This document shows, piece after piece, positions 1 to 7,017 of a DNA stretch of 19,530 bases. The notes below the pieces were generated by a model that saw only the letters and a program-made list of their open reading frames with translations, had not been told where the DNA came from and did not search any database. Position numbers and translations under genes: made by a program. The DNA is from a bacterium. GTDB lineage: Bacteria; JAHJDO01. The stretch spans positions 1 through 19,530 of the forward strand of contig JAUWOV010000030.1 of assembly GCA_030611945.1 (NCBI GenBank), in the 5' to 3' direction. Within the stretch, counting starts at the first letter, position 1; each line of letters opens with the position of its first letter.

Positions 1-799
1 CAGAGTACCACTTTACGTCCTTCCAGACTTTATCAGAGAGATTGCCGTCTATTACAGGAACTTCGGATATCCTCTGAATGGCAACCTCTTCAGGTGCGTC
101 TACTCCTTTTTTGACAAGTGGAGCAGGCGGCGGTTTTTGAAAGTAGCGCGCTTCGACCTCTTCAGGACTTAAGGCATGGTTGTAAATCCCGACATCATCA
201 ATTGCGCCATTAAAATTTTCGCCAATCCGTAACGCAGTAGTTTTTATATTACCTGATAAGGAACCAGTCACGAGTTGTTTCACTCCATCAATATATAAAA
301 CGACTGTAGAACCATCGTAAGTACCGACAAAGTGATGCCATTCCCCGGCAGTCCACGTTTTTGAGTTAGACCCCGCATTTGCCTTCTCTCCAGTATCATT
401 ATAAACCCAGAAGAACATTTTACTTGTAAATTGTGAGAAATATATAAAATAAGAAGCTTTTTTGTTAACTAAACGCCAGTCAGTAGGATTTGAACCTTTG
501 CTAATCGTTGTCTCAAGTTTAAACCACCCTTCTATACTGAATGATGACATACCATCCAAGCTCGGACTACCTAATATCTCAACATAATCATCACCATCAA
601 GCGCTAAGGCTTTACCTACGTCTCCATATGCATTGGTTGTCCAGGTAGGGTTGCCCTTAAGTACGCCATGATTATTTCCTTTACTGTCTTTTGCATTTCC
701 GTCAAACTTCCATTCACTTACCAGTTCTGTATGTCCTTGTGTGGAAATAAGACAAAACAGAAACAAGCCCAAACCAACACACATCATTTTCTTTAACAT
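1..799 (-). CDS. Secreted LamG-domain protein, C-terminus cut by the window edge
   Basis: The frame is open from an ATG at 799 to the window edge, giving 266 codons and no stop, so the protein is partial. AAGGAG lies about 7 bases before the ATG. Residues 1-22 (MLKK, then a hydrophobic stretch) look like a signal peptide. Residues 28-220 fit a LamG/concanavalin-like jelly roll: an opening EWKFDGNAKDSKG, then ALDGDDYVEI, SIEGWFK, WHHFVGTYDG, LYIDGV and the closing GAIDDVGIYNHALSPEEV. A proline-rich linker (223-227) leads to VPVIDGNLSDKVWKDV, which resembles the start of a CBM9-like carbohydrate-binding domain; this second domain is mostly outside the window. It is probably an exported or surface protein that binds glycan; no catalytic part is visible. 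It follows the pseudopilin gene by 89 bases on the same strand and may share its transcript. Confidence 0.85.
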   Translation of the reverse strand, partial: MLKKMMCVGLGLFLFCLISTQGHTELVSEWKFDGNAKDSKGNNHGVLKGNPTWTTNAYGDVGKALALDGDDYVEILGSPSLDGMSSFSIEGWFKLETTISKGSNPTDWRLVNKKASYFIYFSQFTSKMFFWVYNDTGEKANAGSNSKTWTAGEWHHFVGTYDGSTVVLYIDGVKQLVTGSLSGNIKTTALRIGENFNGAIDDVGIYNHALSPEEVEARYFQKPPPAPLVKKGVDAPEEVAIQRISEVPVIDGNLSDKVWKDVKWYS

Positions 800-888
800 G
801 TCTGTCTCCTTTTGTTATATTTTTGTTAAGTTCTCGTTTATAAATTTAACTTTACTGAAAACCATCCCCTTTCTCTTTATTTATTTAT

Positions 889-1587
889 TTACTCCTGTAT
901 CCAACTCTCATCAATCCCGCACTCTCCAACTAATCTTGTCTTAGTGGCTCCCTCTACATGTCCATCGGCAAAAAGAACATTGGCTACTCCCGTATGCCTA
1001 AGGTGAATATATCCTCCTCCAAAACCCAGACTATGGAAAATTACGCTTTCTTGAAGAGTCAATGAAGCGTTAATCGTATCTGCAAGAAGGAGATAATTTG
1101 AAGGTGTAGATAATTTGTATAAGCGAAGATAACGACCTGAGCTGTCTCCTACTAAATGCCCACCAGCTTGAGAATAAGTCGTGTCCCATATTATACCATA
1201 TATGAGGTATCTCGCTCCTCCCCAAGGCAATGAAGTATCATAAGTATTTGGAGGATAAGACGGGCATACGGCAACATCCGGATTAGTTATGTACCCATGA
1301 ACTTTCCCAAGCCTATCTTCATAAAGAAGATTTATCCATCTATCCCAAGTAGCGCCACCAGTGGTACTCACTGGAATCCATCCATCATAATCATCAGCAT
1401 ACATCATAAAAGCCAAACCGCACTGTCTCAGATTGCTAACGCACTTTATCTGCCTTGCTTTCTCCCTTGCTTTAGATAATGCCGGCAGGAGCAGGGATGC
1501 AAGCATAGCAATGATTGCTATTACGACCAAAAGCTCGATGAGGGTAAATCCAGCACTTCCAAACATCTTTCTTATTCTAGTTAACAT
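889..1587 (-). CDS. Type II secretion-style pseudopilin with H-X9-DG C-terminal motif
   Basis: This is a 232-residue protein with a class III prepilin leader: G13 then FTLIE, with the conserved Glu at position 18 (Glu5 of the mature protein). A hydrophobic helix of about 20 residues follows (14-36), as in PulG/GspG and type IV pilins. The rest includes [12 protein letters not shown] and SNLRQCG, typical of the pseudopilin families found in large numbers in Planctomycetes, Lentisphaerae and Omnitrophota. The C-terminus carries the H-X9-DG signature (H198, D208-G209, then HVEG). AAGGAG sits about 8 bases before the ATG at 1587, supporting this start. Such proteins are processed by prepilin peptidase and inserted in the inner membrane or a pseudopilus; the role of this class is not established. 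It is surrounded by carbohydrate-related genes rather than by gsp genes, so it may be a stand-alone surface or export accessory protein. Confidence 0.9.
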   Translation of the reverse strand: MLTRIRKMFGSAGFTLIELLVVIAIIAMLASLLLPALSKAREKARQIKCVSNLRQCGLAFMMYADDYDGWIPVSTTGGATWDRWINLLYEDRLGKVHGYITNPDVAVCPSYPPNTYDTSLPWGGARYLIYGIIWDTTYSQAGGHLVGDSSGRYLRLYKLSTPSNYLLLADTINASLTLQESVIFHSLGFGGGYIHLRHTGVANVLFADGHVEGATKTRLVGECGIDESWIQE

Positions 1588-1639
1588 CTTTTTTCTCCTT
1601 TTTATTGGTTTCTGTTACTGATTACTGCTCACCCCCTCT

Positions 1640-1690
1640 CTATACATCAAATCCTAAATCCTAAATAAATTCAAAATTCTAAATACAAAT
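1640..1690. repeat. AT-rich low-complexity spacer with tandem AAATCCT-type units
   Basis: The spacer between the hydrolase-like gene and the pseudopilin contains imperfect tandem copies built from AAATCCT and AAATTCA/AAATTCT units. No clear promoter or hairpin terminator is seen in the 113-base gap. Similar short-word AT-rich spacers occur again near 16720-16790. Whether this is an interspersed repeat family needs the genome. Confidence 0.4.
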
Positions 1691-1700
1691 GTTTTAAACA

Positions 1701-2828
1701 TTATTTTGAGTTCTCAACTATTGATCCAAAAATTCTTGTAAGTTCTAAAGCTTCTTGGGCTAAATTTCTTTTTTCCTTAATTGCTTCATATACTGCTTTT
1801 CTGTTTTCTTGAGGTATGTTCACCTCATTAAAAAAACTCATTCCTAAGAAGCGCGGTTGTATTTTAGAGTATGCCTTACCCCATTCTATCATATTTTTTA
1901 TATATTTTGGATCTTTTGGCGGGAGAGGATATCCGGACGGCGGGTTTCTTCTAATTGTAGTATGTAAATATATTTCTAACGGTTCTAGATATTCAATTAC
2001 CCTTTCTATCTCATGTTGTTCTTTTTCTTTATATCTCCCCTCACAGTACGGCATAGCAAAGTCTAAACCAATATCTCTTAACGTCTCTATGCTATGTCCT
2101 CGATTGTGCTGATAGCCTTTAATGTTTCCATTCTCTGGACTAAATCCAGTAAACATACCAAATTTTATCTTTTTTTGAATTGACTTTGCAAGATTGATTA
2201 AATCTGAAACAGCCCATGCAATTCGTTTGTTTTGCCAGTCCAGTATTTCAGCTTCGGATATTTCTTTACCTGTATCGCAAAAGAATTTAGATTGGGTGCT
2301 TTGGCAGGAACATACTCCCCAATATGAAGGGTGTTCCAGTGCTATCCCATCAATTTTAGGATATCGCTGAAGCACATCTTCAACTTTATCTCTCATATAT
2401 TGATGTGCTTGGTCATTATCACAACAGATATGGAAATATCTCATATCCTTACGTCCATTAGCATCATAGTTCTCAAAAATACCAGGATAACTCTGTTTTA
2501 CCCCTTGCATTCCCATATATTTGATCTCAATATAAATTTCTATAGCTAATCCCTTTGCCTTTTCAACAATCTTTGAAAAAAATTCGGAAGACTCATGAGC
2601 ATTAATCGCCTTTGTATCTATTAGACTTTCTAATTTAGAGTTTTTTACCGGCCAGTCAAGACCATGATTATAAAGATCACATGCTGAATCATGGGGATTT
2701 TCCATCATTACGAGAAGCCGCTGCATGTTATTTTTTTTCATCTCATCAAGCAGGCGGCTGAAATAATTGTATCCCAAGTTTCTATTCCCTGTCTCGTAAG
2801 TTAAACAGGTTGTCCAACCAAATATCAT
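1701..2828 (-). CDS. Glycoside-hydrolase-like TIM-barrel protein of unclassified family
   Basis: This is a 375-residue cytoplasmic-looking protein without a signal peptide. I cannot assign a named family. The pattern of hydrophobic strands each ending in acidic or aromatic residues fits a (beta/alpha)8 barrel of the glycoside hydrolase type: RLLVMMENP (38-45), AIEIYIEIKYMG (95-106), IDGIALEHPSYW (159-170), KIKFGMFTGFSPENG (220-234), LDFAMPYCEG (255-264), LEIYLHTTIRR (284-294) and FLGMSFFNEV (327-336). E165, E263 and E335 are candidate acid residues at strand ends. A cysteine cluster follows strand 4 (C173, C175, then C184), recalling the C-x-C insert seen in several uncharacterised GH-like proteins. 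Its ATG overlaps the cupin stop by 4 bases (ATGA), so the two are translationally coupled under the LacI-family regulator. A sugar-processing role is inferred from fold and neighbours only. Confidence 0.75.
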   Translation of the reverse strand: MIFGWTTCLTYETGNRNLGYNYFSRLLDEMKKNNMQRLLVMMENPHDSACDLYNHGLDWPVKNSKLESLIDTKAINAHESSEFFSKIVEKAKGLAIEIYIEIKYMGMQGVKQSYPGIFENYDANGRKDMRYFHICCDNDQAHQYMRDKVEDVLQRYPKIDGIALEHPSYWGVCSCQSTQSKFFCDTGKEISEAEILDWQNKRIAWAVSDLINLAKSIQKKIKFGMFTGFSPENGNIKGYQHNRGHSIETLRDIGLDFAMPYCEGRYKEKEQHEIERVIEYLEPLEIYLHTTIRRNPPSGYPLPPKDPKYIKNMIEWGKAYSKIQPRFLGMSFFNEVNIPQENRKAVYEAIKEKRNLAQEALELTRIFGSIVENSK

Positions 2829-3286
2829 ATTGATTTCTCCAAGCTTGTATGCACATTTTCAACATTCTTTGCCTTTTTCGCATCTTCAGCAACATCTTTC
2901 AGTCCTGGATTGCGGTCAAATACCCAACCCGCAGGTGAAATGATCCACAAAGCCTGCAATGGAATATCATAAGGATTTTTTATTGAATGGTAAACGCCCG
3001 GTTTAAAGAACACGGCTTCATACGGAACAATTTTGATTTCCCTGTGATCATCATCGGCGATCACAATTCCTCGCCCTGACAAACAATAAAATATTTCTTC
3101 CTGGTCATCATGTACATGCCCTGGTTCGCAACTCCCGTGCGGTTCTACAACCACCATACCGAACGTCAGGTGTTTTGAGCCGCAGGTCGTAGGATCAACA
3201 AGCTTAAAATTTACCCGCTGAGAAAGCGGAATAACTTCACAATCATAAGCGCTTACTTTTATAGCTTTTGGTTTGATACAAGACAT
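2825..3286 (-). CDS. Single-domain cupin protein
   Basis: This 153-residue protein has one cupin barrel. Motif 1 is GHVHDDQEEIFYCLSGRG, giving metal-ligand candidates H57, H59 and E63 or E64. Motif 2 is FFKPGVYHSIKNP with H100. GGGAG lies about 7 bases before the ATG at 3286. The tail after about residue 125 (DRNPGLKDVAED onward) is polar and probably helical. Small cupins of this type are often sugar isomerases, epimerases or metal-dependent binding proteins, but the sequence does not tell which. It lies 25 bases after the lacI-type regulator and overlaps the hydrolase-like gene by 4 bases, so a part in the same carbohydrate pathway is likely. Function remains open. Confidence 0.88.
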   Translation of the reverse strand: MSCIKPKAIKVSAYDCEVIPLSQRVNFKLVDPTTCGSKHLTFGMVVVEPHGSCEPGHVHDDQEEIFYCLSGRGIVIADDDHREIKIVPYEAVFFKPGVYHSIKNPYDIPLQALWIISPAGWVFDRNPGLKDVAEDAKKAKNVENVHTSLEKSI

Positions 3287-3311
3287 TGCCTATCTCCCTT
3301 TATTTTTTATA

Positions 3312-4316
3312 TTATTCATAATTGCACCCACAGGAGCCCCTAATAACCAGTGATGGCTTCAAAACTATTTGTTGAGGTTCTCTTCTTTTTCCCAATAATT
3401 TATCTATTAATATTTCTGTAGATATCTTTCCTATTTCATAAGCAGGTTGACATATAGTCGTTAACGGCACCTCCATAAAAGAAGCTAACTCAATATCATC
3501 ATAACCCACTAAGCCGATATCCTTGCCTATTTCAATGTCTTTTTTCTTCAATGACTTAAAAACCCCAGCAGCTATTAAATCACAAAAAGAGAAAACTGCC
3601 TGAGGTTTGTTACAGTTTGACAATAGCTTCCCAATAGCTTTTTCACCGCCTTCTATTGTCGGTTCAGTTTCAACTACAAGGTTTTCATCAAATGATAAAT
3701 TAAATTTCTTCAATGCTTTTTTATACCCTTCTAACCTTTCAAAAGAACTTGAAATATTAAAATAAGATGATATATATGCTATTTTCTTATATCCATGCTC
3801 TAGAAGATGAGATGTTGCTAGATATCCACCTAATATATTATCATTAATTACATAATCTGTATTTTTATCTTCAAAATGTCTATTCATTAAAACAAGTGGA
3901 ATTCCTGCTTTTTCAAGTTTTAATATATTTTTTTTATCAGATGTTTGAGTTGGGGTAGAGAGTACTCCGTCCACCCATTTTTCTTGGCATAAATCAATAC
4001 ACTTTGTCTCTTTTTGGTAATTTTTATATGTGTTCATTAAAATAATACTATATCCATTATTGTCCGCAACTTTTTCTACCGCCTCCGTTAATTTCGCATA
4101 AAAAGGATTGCTGTTTTCAGGAATCAATAGAGCTATAACTTTAGTTTTTTTAGTTTTGAGCGCGCGCGCAATAGTACTTGGTTGATAATTGTGTTTTTTA
4201 ATAATTTTTAATACACGTTCTTTCGTTTCTTTTTTAATTCCATATTCATTATTTAGCGCCCTAGTAACCGTCCTCTTAGAAACACTTACTGCTTCCGCTA
4301 TCTGATTGATATTCAT
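3312..4316 (-). CDS. LacI/GalR-family transcriptional regulator
   Basis: This 334-residue protein has full length and domain order for the family. The N-terminal helix-turn-helix is INQIAEAVSVSKRTVTRALN (residues 3-22), followed by a hinge around YQPSTIARALKTKKT (45-58). The periplasmic-binding-protein-like sensor begins with VIALLIPENSNPFYAKL and includes WVDGVLSTPTQ, GIPLVLMNR, GYKKIAYIS, GLVGYDDIELASF and TTICQPAYEIG. The last residues, GSCGCNYE, hold two cysteines, common at the end of one branch of this family. AGG lies about 6 bases before the ATG. A near-consensus promoter with an overlapping LacI-type operator lies just upstream (4342-4388), so autoregulation and control of the following cupin and hydrolase-like genes are likely. 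The inducer is unknown; the neighbours suggest a sugar or sugar derivative. Confidence 0.95.
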   Translation of the reverse strand: MNINQIAEAVSVSKRTVTRALNNEYGIKKETKERVLKIIKKHNYQPSTIARALKTKKTKVIALLIPENSNPFYAKLTEAVEKVADNNGYSIILMNTYKNYQKETKCIDLCQEKWVDGVLSTPTQTSDKKNILKLEKAGIPLVLMNRHFEDKNTDYVINDNILGGYLATSHLLEHGYKKIAYISSYFNISSSFERLEGYKKALKKFNLSFDENLVVETEPTIEGGEKAIGKLLSNCNKPQAVFSFCDLIAAGVFKSLKKKDIEIGKDIGLVGYDDIELASFMEVPLTTICQPAYEIGKISTEILIDKLLGKRREPQQIVLKPSLVIRGSCGCNYE

Positions 4317-4341
4317 AATTTACCTATAACCACCAAACCAA

Positions 4342-4359
4342 TTCGCTACCGATAGCAAT
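4342..4359. promoter_or_regulatory. Candidate LacI-family operator over the transcription start
   Basis: An 18-base imperfect inverted repeat, TTCGCTAC-CG-ATAGCAAT on the plus strand, is centred on a CG at 4350-4351. The core arms GCTA and TAGC match exactly. A central CpG with short symmetric arms is the usual layout of LacI/GalR operators. It begins directly after the -10 element and covers the expected start point, so bound repressor would block the adjacent regulator gene. The pairing with this regulator is inference. Confidence 0.6.
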
Positions 4360-4388
4360 ATCATAATATATAATTTTTTTCTTGTCAA
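4360..4388 (-). promoter_or_regulatory. Sigma-70-type promoter of the lacI-like operon
   Basis: On the minus strand TTGACA (4388-4383) is separated by exactly 17 bases from TATGAT (4365-4360), a near-perfect housekeeping promoter. The start point is expected near 4353, which gives a leader of about 37 bases before the ATG at 4316. Confidence 0.75.
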
Positions 4389-4453
4389 ATCATTTGGCAA
4401 CCACGTTGGAAATGGTAAGATACATCCTTACCCCCTAGGTAAAAGATACAAGG

Positions 4454-4485
4454 GACCCCATCCCGAAAGCTTTCGGGATGGGGTC
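4454..4485. repeat. Perfect 32-base palindrome
   Basis: Two 16-base arms (4454-4469 and 4470-4485) are exact reverse complements with no spacer: GACCCCATCCCGAAAG followed by its complement. The arms are GC-rich in an AT-rich surrounding. There is no T-run on either side, so a simple intrinsic terminator is not supported. It could be a REP/MITE-like mobile palindrome or an insertion-sequence end. It lies between the lacI-like promoter and the transposase relic. Confidence 0.85.
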
Positions 4486-4636
4486 AGGAAAATATTAATA
4501 GTATCTTTGGAAATATTTAAGGAGATAAAGAAAGAAGCATCATGTTTCAAACGATTGTTTGCCGGACTGATTCCACGAAAGCGAAAACCAAGAAAAAAAC
4601 AGATAGATGAGGAAATTCTCGCTATCCAAACTTTGG

Positions 4637-4678
4637 CCAAAGGACAATCGTCTCGTCCAGAGGACGATTGTCCTTTGG
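4637..4678. repeat. Perfect inverted repeat, 16-bp arms and 10-base loop
   Basis: The left arm CCAAAGGACAATCGTC (4637-4652) and the right arm GACGATTGTCCTTTGG (4663-4678) are exact reverse complements around the loop TCGTCCAGAG. The sequence interrupts a plus-strand stretch that is otherwise open on both sides. No T-run follows. Together with the palindrome 150 bases away it suggests inserted hairpin elements. Confidence 0.85.
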
Positions 4679-4693
4679 ATAACTCTGGACAAA

Positions 4694-4903
4694 ATGAAAC
4701 TGCATATTACGAGCAATACGCGCCGGTTACTGTTTGGCCTGCGCGGGATAGTCTCTCCCAGAAATGGCGAAGGGTTAAAGAATGGCTGTAAACCCAGTGC
4801 CAGAGCGTACAATACTAGTCCTGGTGTTGTGCGTAAGTGGATAACACGCCTTTATGAAGAGGGTTATAGCAGTTTAGCAGACCGTTCAAGAAGAAGAGGA
4901 TAA
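4694..4903 (+). pseudogene. Degraded transposase N-terminus (IS481/integrase-type helix-turn-helix)
   Basis: A 69-codon plus-strand stretch begins MKLHITSN and ends at a stop after DRSRRRG. Its second half, GCKPSARAYNTSPGVVRKW then ITRLYEEGYSSLADRSRRR, matches the style of the helix-turn-helix plus 'WLxRYxEEGLxGLxDRSRRP' linker that opens IS481-like and related DDE transposases. After the stop no DDE catalytic region can be read in any frame through 5165. A neighbouring frame (to the stop at 4791) is also open and looks partly coding, consistent with a frameshift. It is therefore a broken remnant, the only plus-strand coding trace in the window. The family name is tentative; the helix-turn-helix plus linker is the firmer part. 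Confidence 0.6.
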
Positions 4904-5169
4904 GATACGGACTGCCTTCAAAGATTGGCCTGGAAGCCAGAAAAATATAACCCCTTACATAATTAAAAAAATGTAGTGCCCATGAAAAATGGAGACCCCT
5001 CCTTCCGAGCGTGGTTTTAATTTTCATATGCGGAAGTCGGGAAGGTTATTCAGACTGTAAACCTTCTTCATCATACACCGATTATTTTCCGAACCATCAT
5101 TGATAATGTTTTGAACATAACTTATTGTATTCTAAATAGTTCTGAGACTTTATATTTCCGAACCTTTTC
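4904..5169. other. Intergenic stretch without recognisable gene
   Basis: This stretch lies between the transposase relic and the hldA stop. All frames are broken. A weak minus-strand hairpin, GGAG-GGGT-CTCC followed by ATTTTT near 4984-5003, could end transcription of the long operon, but the stem is only 4 to 5 bp. The word TTCCGAACC occurs twice (near 5088 and 5157). Part of it is probably decayed insertion-sequence DNA. Confidence 0.4.
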
Positions 5170-6159
5170 CTATGATTCGAAAATAGTATACACCAACTCT
5201 TTTTGTGTGGCTGTAGCTGCGCCTGTTTTCATAACAACAATACTGCCGGCATAGTTTGCCAGTCTTGCAGCCTCAATTGCGCTTGCTCCTGTTGAAAGAG
5301 CCAGAGTTACTACAGCAGAAACCGTATCCCCTGCACCGGTAACATCAACCACGTCCGTGCCTCCGTGTATTGGTATAAATGTGCTTTTATTATGTTCGTC
5401 TAATACCATCATACCTTTACTACCGCGCGTTATGATTGCATTCTCGCATTCTGTTTCAGACTTAAGTCTCTCAGCTATGCTGCACAGAGATTTTTCTCCA
5501 TTAATACTGCAGTGAAAAACATCTTCAACTTCTGTCTCATTCGGTGTTACTGCTGTTGCATATTTATAGTTGAGTAATCCATACCTGGAATCAACAACAA
5601 GAACAAGTTTCTTTTCTCTTACATACTTAGATATCGCAGAATACACTGCTTTTGAGACAGTCTTGTATCCGTAATCCGAAATAAGCACAGCGTCCATAGT
5701 ATCCAGCACTTCATCAAGATAAGTAAGCATTTTTGTTTCGCTAATTGAACTTATGCGAAAATTCTTTTCTTTATCTATTCGTATAACCTGCTGCTTCGCT
5801 GTATGATAACTACCTGCCATAATCCGTGTCTTTGTAATTGTAGAACAGTCCTTATCAATAATAATGCCATCTGTGTCCACTCCCATTTTCCCGAGAAAGG
5901 AAATAACCTCTTCTCCGGCATTATCATTCCCTATCACACCAACGGGATATACTTTTGCGCCTAACGCTTTTAGGTTTGATATTGCGTTTGCTGCTCCTCC
6001 TACCTTGAACATGTTTGAATCAAATTTTAAAATCAACACCGGCGCTTCCCTTGATATGCGTGAAACTTCTCCATATACATACTCATCACATATCATATCC
6101 CCAATGCTAAGTACTTTTTTACCGCTTAACTTTTTAATAATATCTGCTAAATCAGTCAT
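5170..6159 (-). CDS. hldA: D-glycero-beta-D-manno-heptose-7-phosphate kinase
   Basis: This 329-residue PfkB/ribokinase-family kinase phosphorylates heptose 7-phosphate at C1 in ADP-heptose synthesis for the lipopolysaccharide core. Visible marks are GGAANAISNLKALGA (54-68, sugar-binding signature), GVIGNDNAGEE, SDYGYKTVS (161-169), TPNETEVE (205-212) and the nucleotide and catalytic loop VDVTGAGDTVSAV (271-283) with D278 as catalytic base. The length matches a single-domain RfaE1/HldA; the C-terminal adenylyltransferase domain of fused HldE is absent and no such gene is seen here. The ATG at 6159 overlaps the end of gmhB by 8 bases and has GAGGGG just before it. The coupling with gmhB, the next enzyme of the same pathway, supports the assignment over a generic sugar kinase. 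The symbol rfaE1 is also used. Confidence 0.93.
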   Translation of the reverse strand: MTDLADIIKKLSGKKVLSIGDMICDEYVYGEVSRISREAPVLILKFDSNMFKVGGAANAISNLKALGAKVYPVGVIGNDNAGEEVISFLGKMGVDTDGIIIDKDCSTITKTRIMAGSYHTAKQQVIRIDKEKNFRISSISETKMLTYLDEVLDTMDAVLISDYGYKTVSKAVYSAISKYVREKKLVLVVDSRYGLLNYKYATAVTPNETEVEDVFHCSINGEKSLCSIAERLKSETECENAIITRGSKGMMVLDEHNKSTFIPIHGGTDVVDVTGAGDTVSAVVTLALSTGASAIEAARLANYAGSIVVMKTGAATATQKELVYTIFES

Positions 6160-6733
6160 TTTCCCCTCTGTTTATATTCTTTATTATCCATTTTACCGCT
6201 TCATATAAGTTCTCTGCAATATGTTCCGGCGCAATATCAGCATCCCTTAGCTTATCTTGCTCTAGTTTTCCATAACCTGTTCTAACCAGTATTCCCCTTG
6301 CAGATATGTTATGGGCAGACTTAATATCTGTTAATTTATCTCCTATAACATAACATTTATTGAGTTTTAAATCAAAATCCTTTGCAGCTTTCTCAAACAT
6401 TCCTTTTCCCGGTTTTCTACAGAGACATCCATCGTCAGGATGATGCGGGCAGTAGTATATTACGTCTATATGAGCGCCCTTCCCACGCAATCTTCTCCTT
6501 AATTCATCATGCACATTCTCTAAATCGTCTATGGAGAATAGACCTCGGCTAATGCCTGACTGATTGGTAACAATAATAACTTTAATCTTATTCTGATTCA
6601 AAATCCGGATAGCTTTTGCAGCATTTTTGGTGAGTCTTAAATCTTTTACGCTGCTCAGATAATCAACCTCTGTATTAACTGTTCCATCTCTATCTAAAAA
6701 AACCGCTCTATGTGAATATATATTGTCAGTCAC
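6152..6733 (-). CDS. gmhB: D-glycero-beta-D-manno-heptose-1,7-bisphosphate 7-phosphatase
   Basis: This 193-residue HAD-superfamily phosphatase removes the 7-phosphate from heptose 1,7-bisphosphate in ADP-heptose synthesis. Motif I is VFLDRDGTVN (D14 nucleophile, D16). Motif II is VTNQSGISRG (55-64). The zinc-binding loop typical of GmhB/HisB-type phosphatases is CPHHPDDGCLC (C95, H97, C103, C105), followed by RKPGKGMF, and motif IV is YVIGDKLTDIKSA (128-140). The start is a GTG at 6733 with a strong GGGAGGA about 6 bases upstream, and the gene sits 11 bases after acyP. Its end overlaps hldA by 8 bases, so both heptose enzymes are made together. They would act in the cytoplasm. Confidence 0.95.
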   Translation of the reverse strand: MTDNIYSHRAVFLDRDGTVNTEVDYLSSVKDLRLTKNAAKAIRILNQNKIKVIIVTNQSGISRGLFSIDDLENVHDELRRRLRGKGAHIDVIYYCPHHPDDGCLCRKPGKGMFEKAAKDFDLKLNKCYVIGDKLTDIKSAHNISARGILVRTGYGKLEQDKLRDADIAPEHIAENLYEAVKWIIKNINRGEND

Positions 6734-6744
6734 CTAAATCCTCC

Positions 6745-7017
6745 CTAAAATTCAATTTTAAATTCTTTATATTCTCCTGTAGCAGGCTGCCATTCCTTTT
6801 CCATATTTCTTATGTAATCACAAAGAGTGCTATTACATATAGCATCTATAAAACTTTTAACGACTTCTCTGTCGCCTTCTGCCACCACCTCTACGCATCT
6901 GTCAGGAAGATTTCTGACAAAACCTGTAACTTCATACCCGTTTGCAATTCTTTTTACAGTAAATCTAAATCCTACTCCTTGAACTGTCCCTGAAAAATTC
7001 GTATGCAAGCGTATCAC
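6745..7017 (-). CDS. acyP: Acylphosphatase
   Basis: This 90-residue protein has the family signature GTVQGVGFRFTVKRIA (10-25) and GFVRNLPD (32-39). R18 holds the phosphate and N36 orients the attacking water, as known for the family. The central CVEVVAEGDREVVKSF matches the beta-alpha core and the length is normal. It hydrolyses acyl phosphates in the cytoplasm. The start is a GTG at 7017, with GGGAG about 10 bases upstream. It lies 74 bases after the tRNA-Ala gene and directly ahead of gmhB, within the same run of genes. Acylphosphatase genes are often placed opportunistically, so no pathway link to heptose synthesis should be read into this. Confidence 0.95.
   Translation of the reverse strand: MIRLHTNFSGTVQGVGFRFTVKRIANGYEVTGFVRNLPDRCVEVVAEGDREVVKSFIDAICNSTLCDYIRNMEKEWQPATGEYKEFKIEF

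Noticed and set aside
800-888. Terminator between the pseudopilin and LamG genes
   Set aside because: The spacer has only a short ATAA-type run after the pseudopilin stop and no GC-rich stem with T-run on the minus strand.
4395-4415. CAACCACGTTG near the lacI-like promoter as a second operator
   Set aside because: The symmetry is short, its centre differs from the CpG-centred site at 4350, and it lies upstream of the -35.
4428-4812. Two minus-strand open frames (4428-4640 and 4540-4812) in the gap after hldA
   Set aside because: They run through the perfect inverted repeats and opposite the transposase relic; composition is not protein-like and no start signal is seen.
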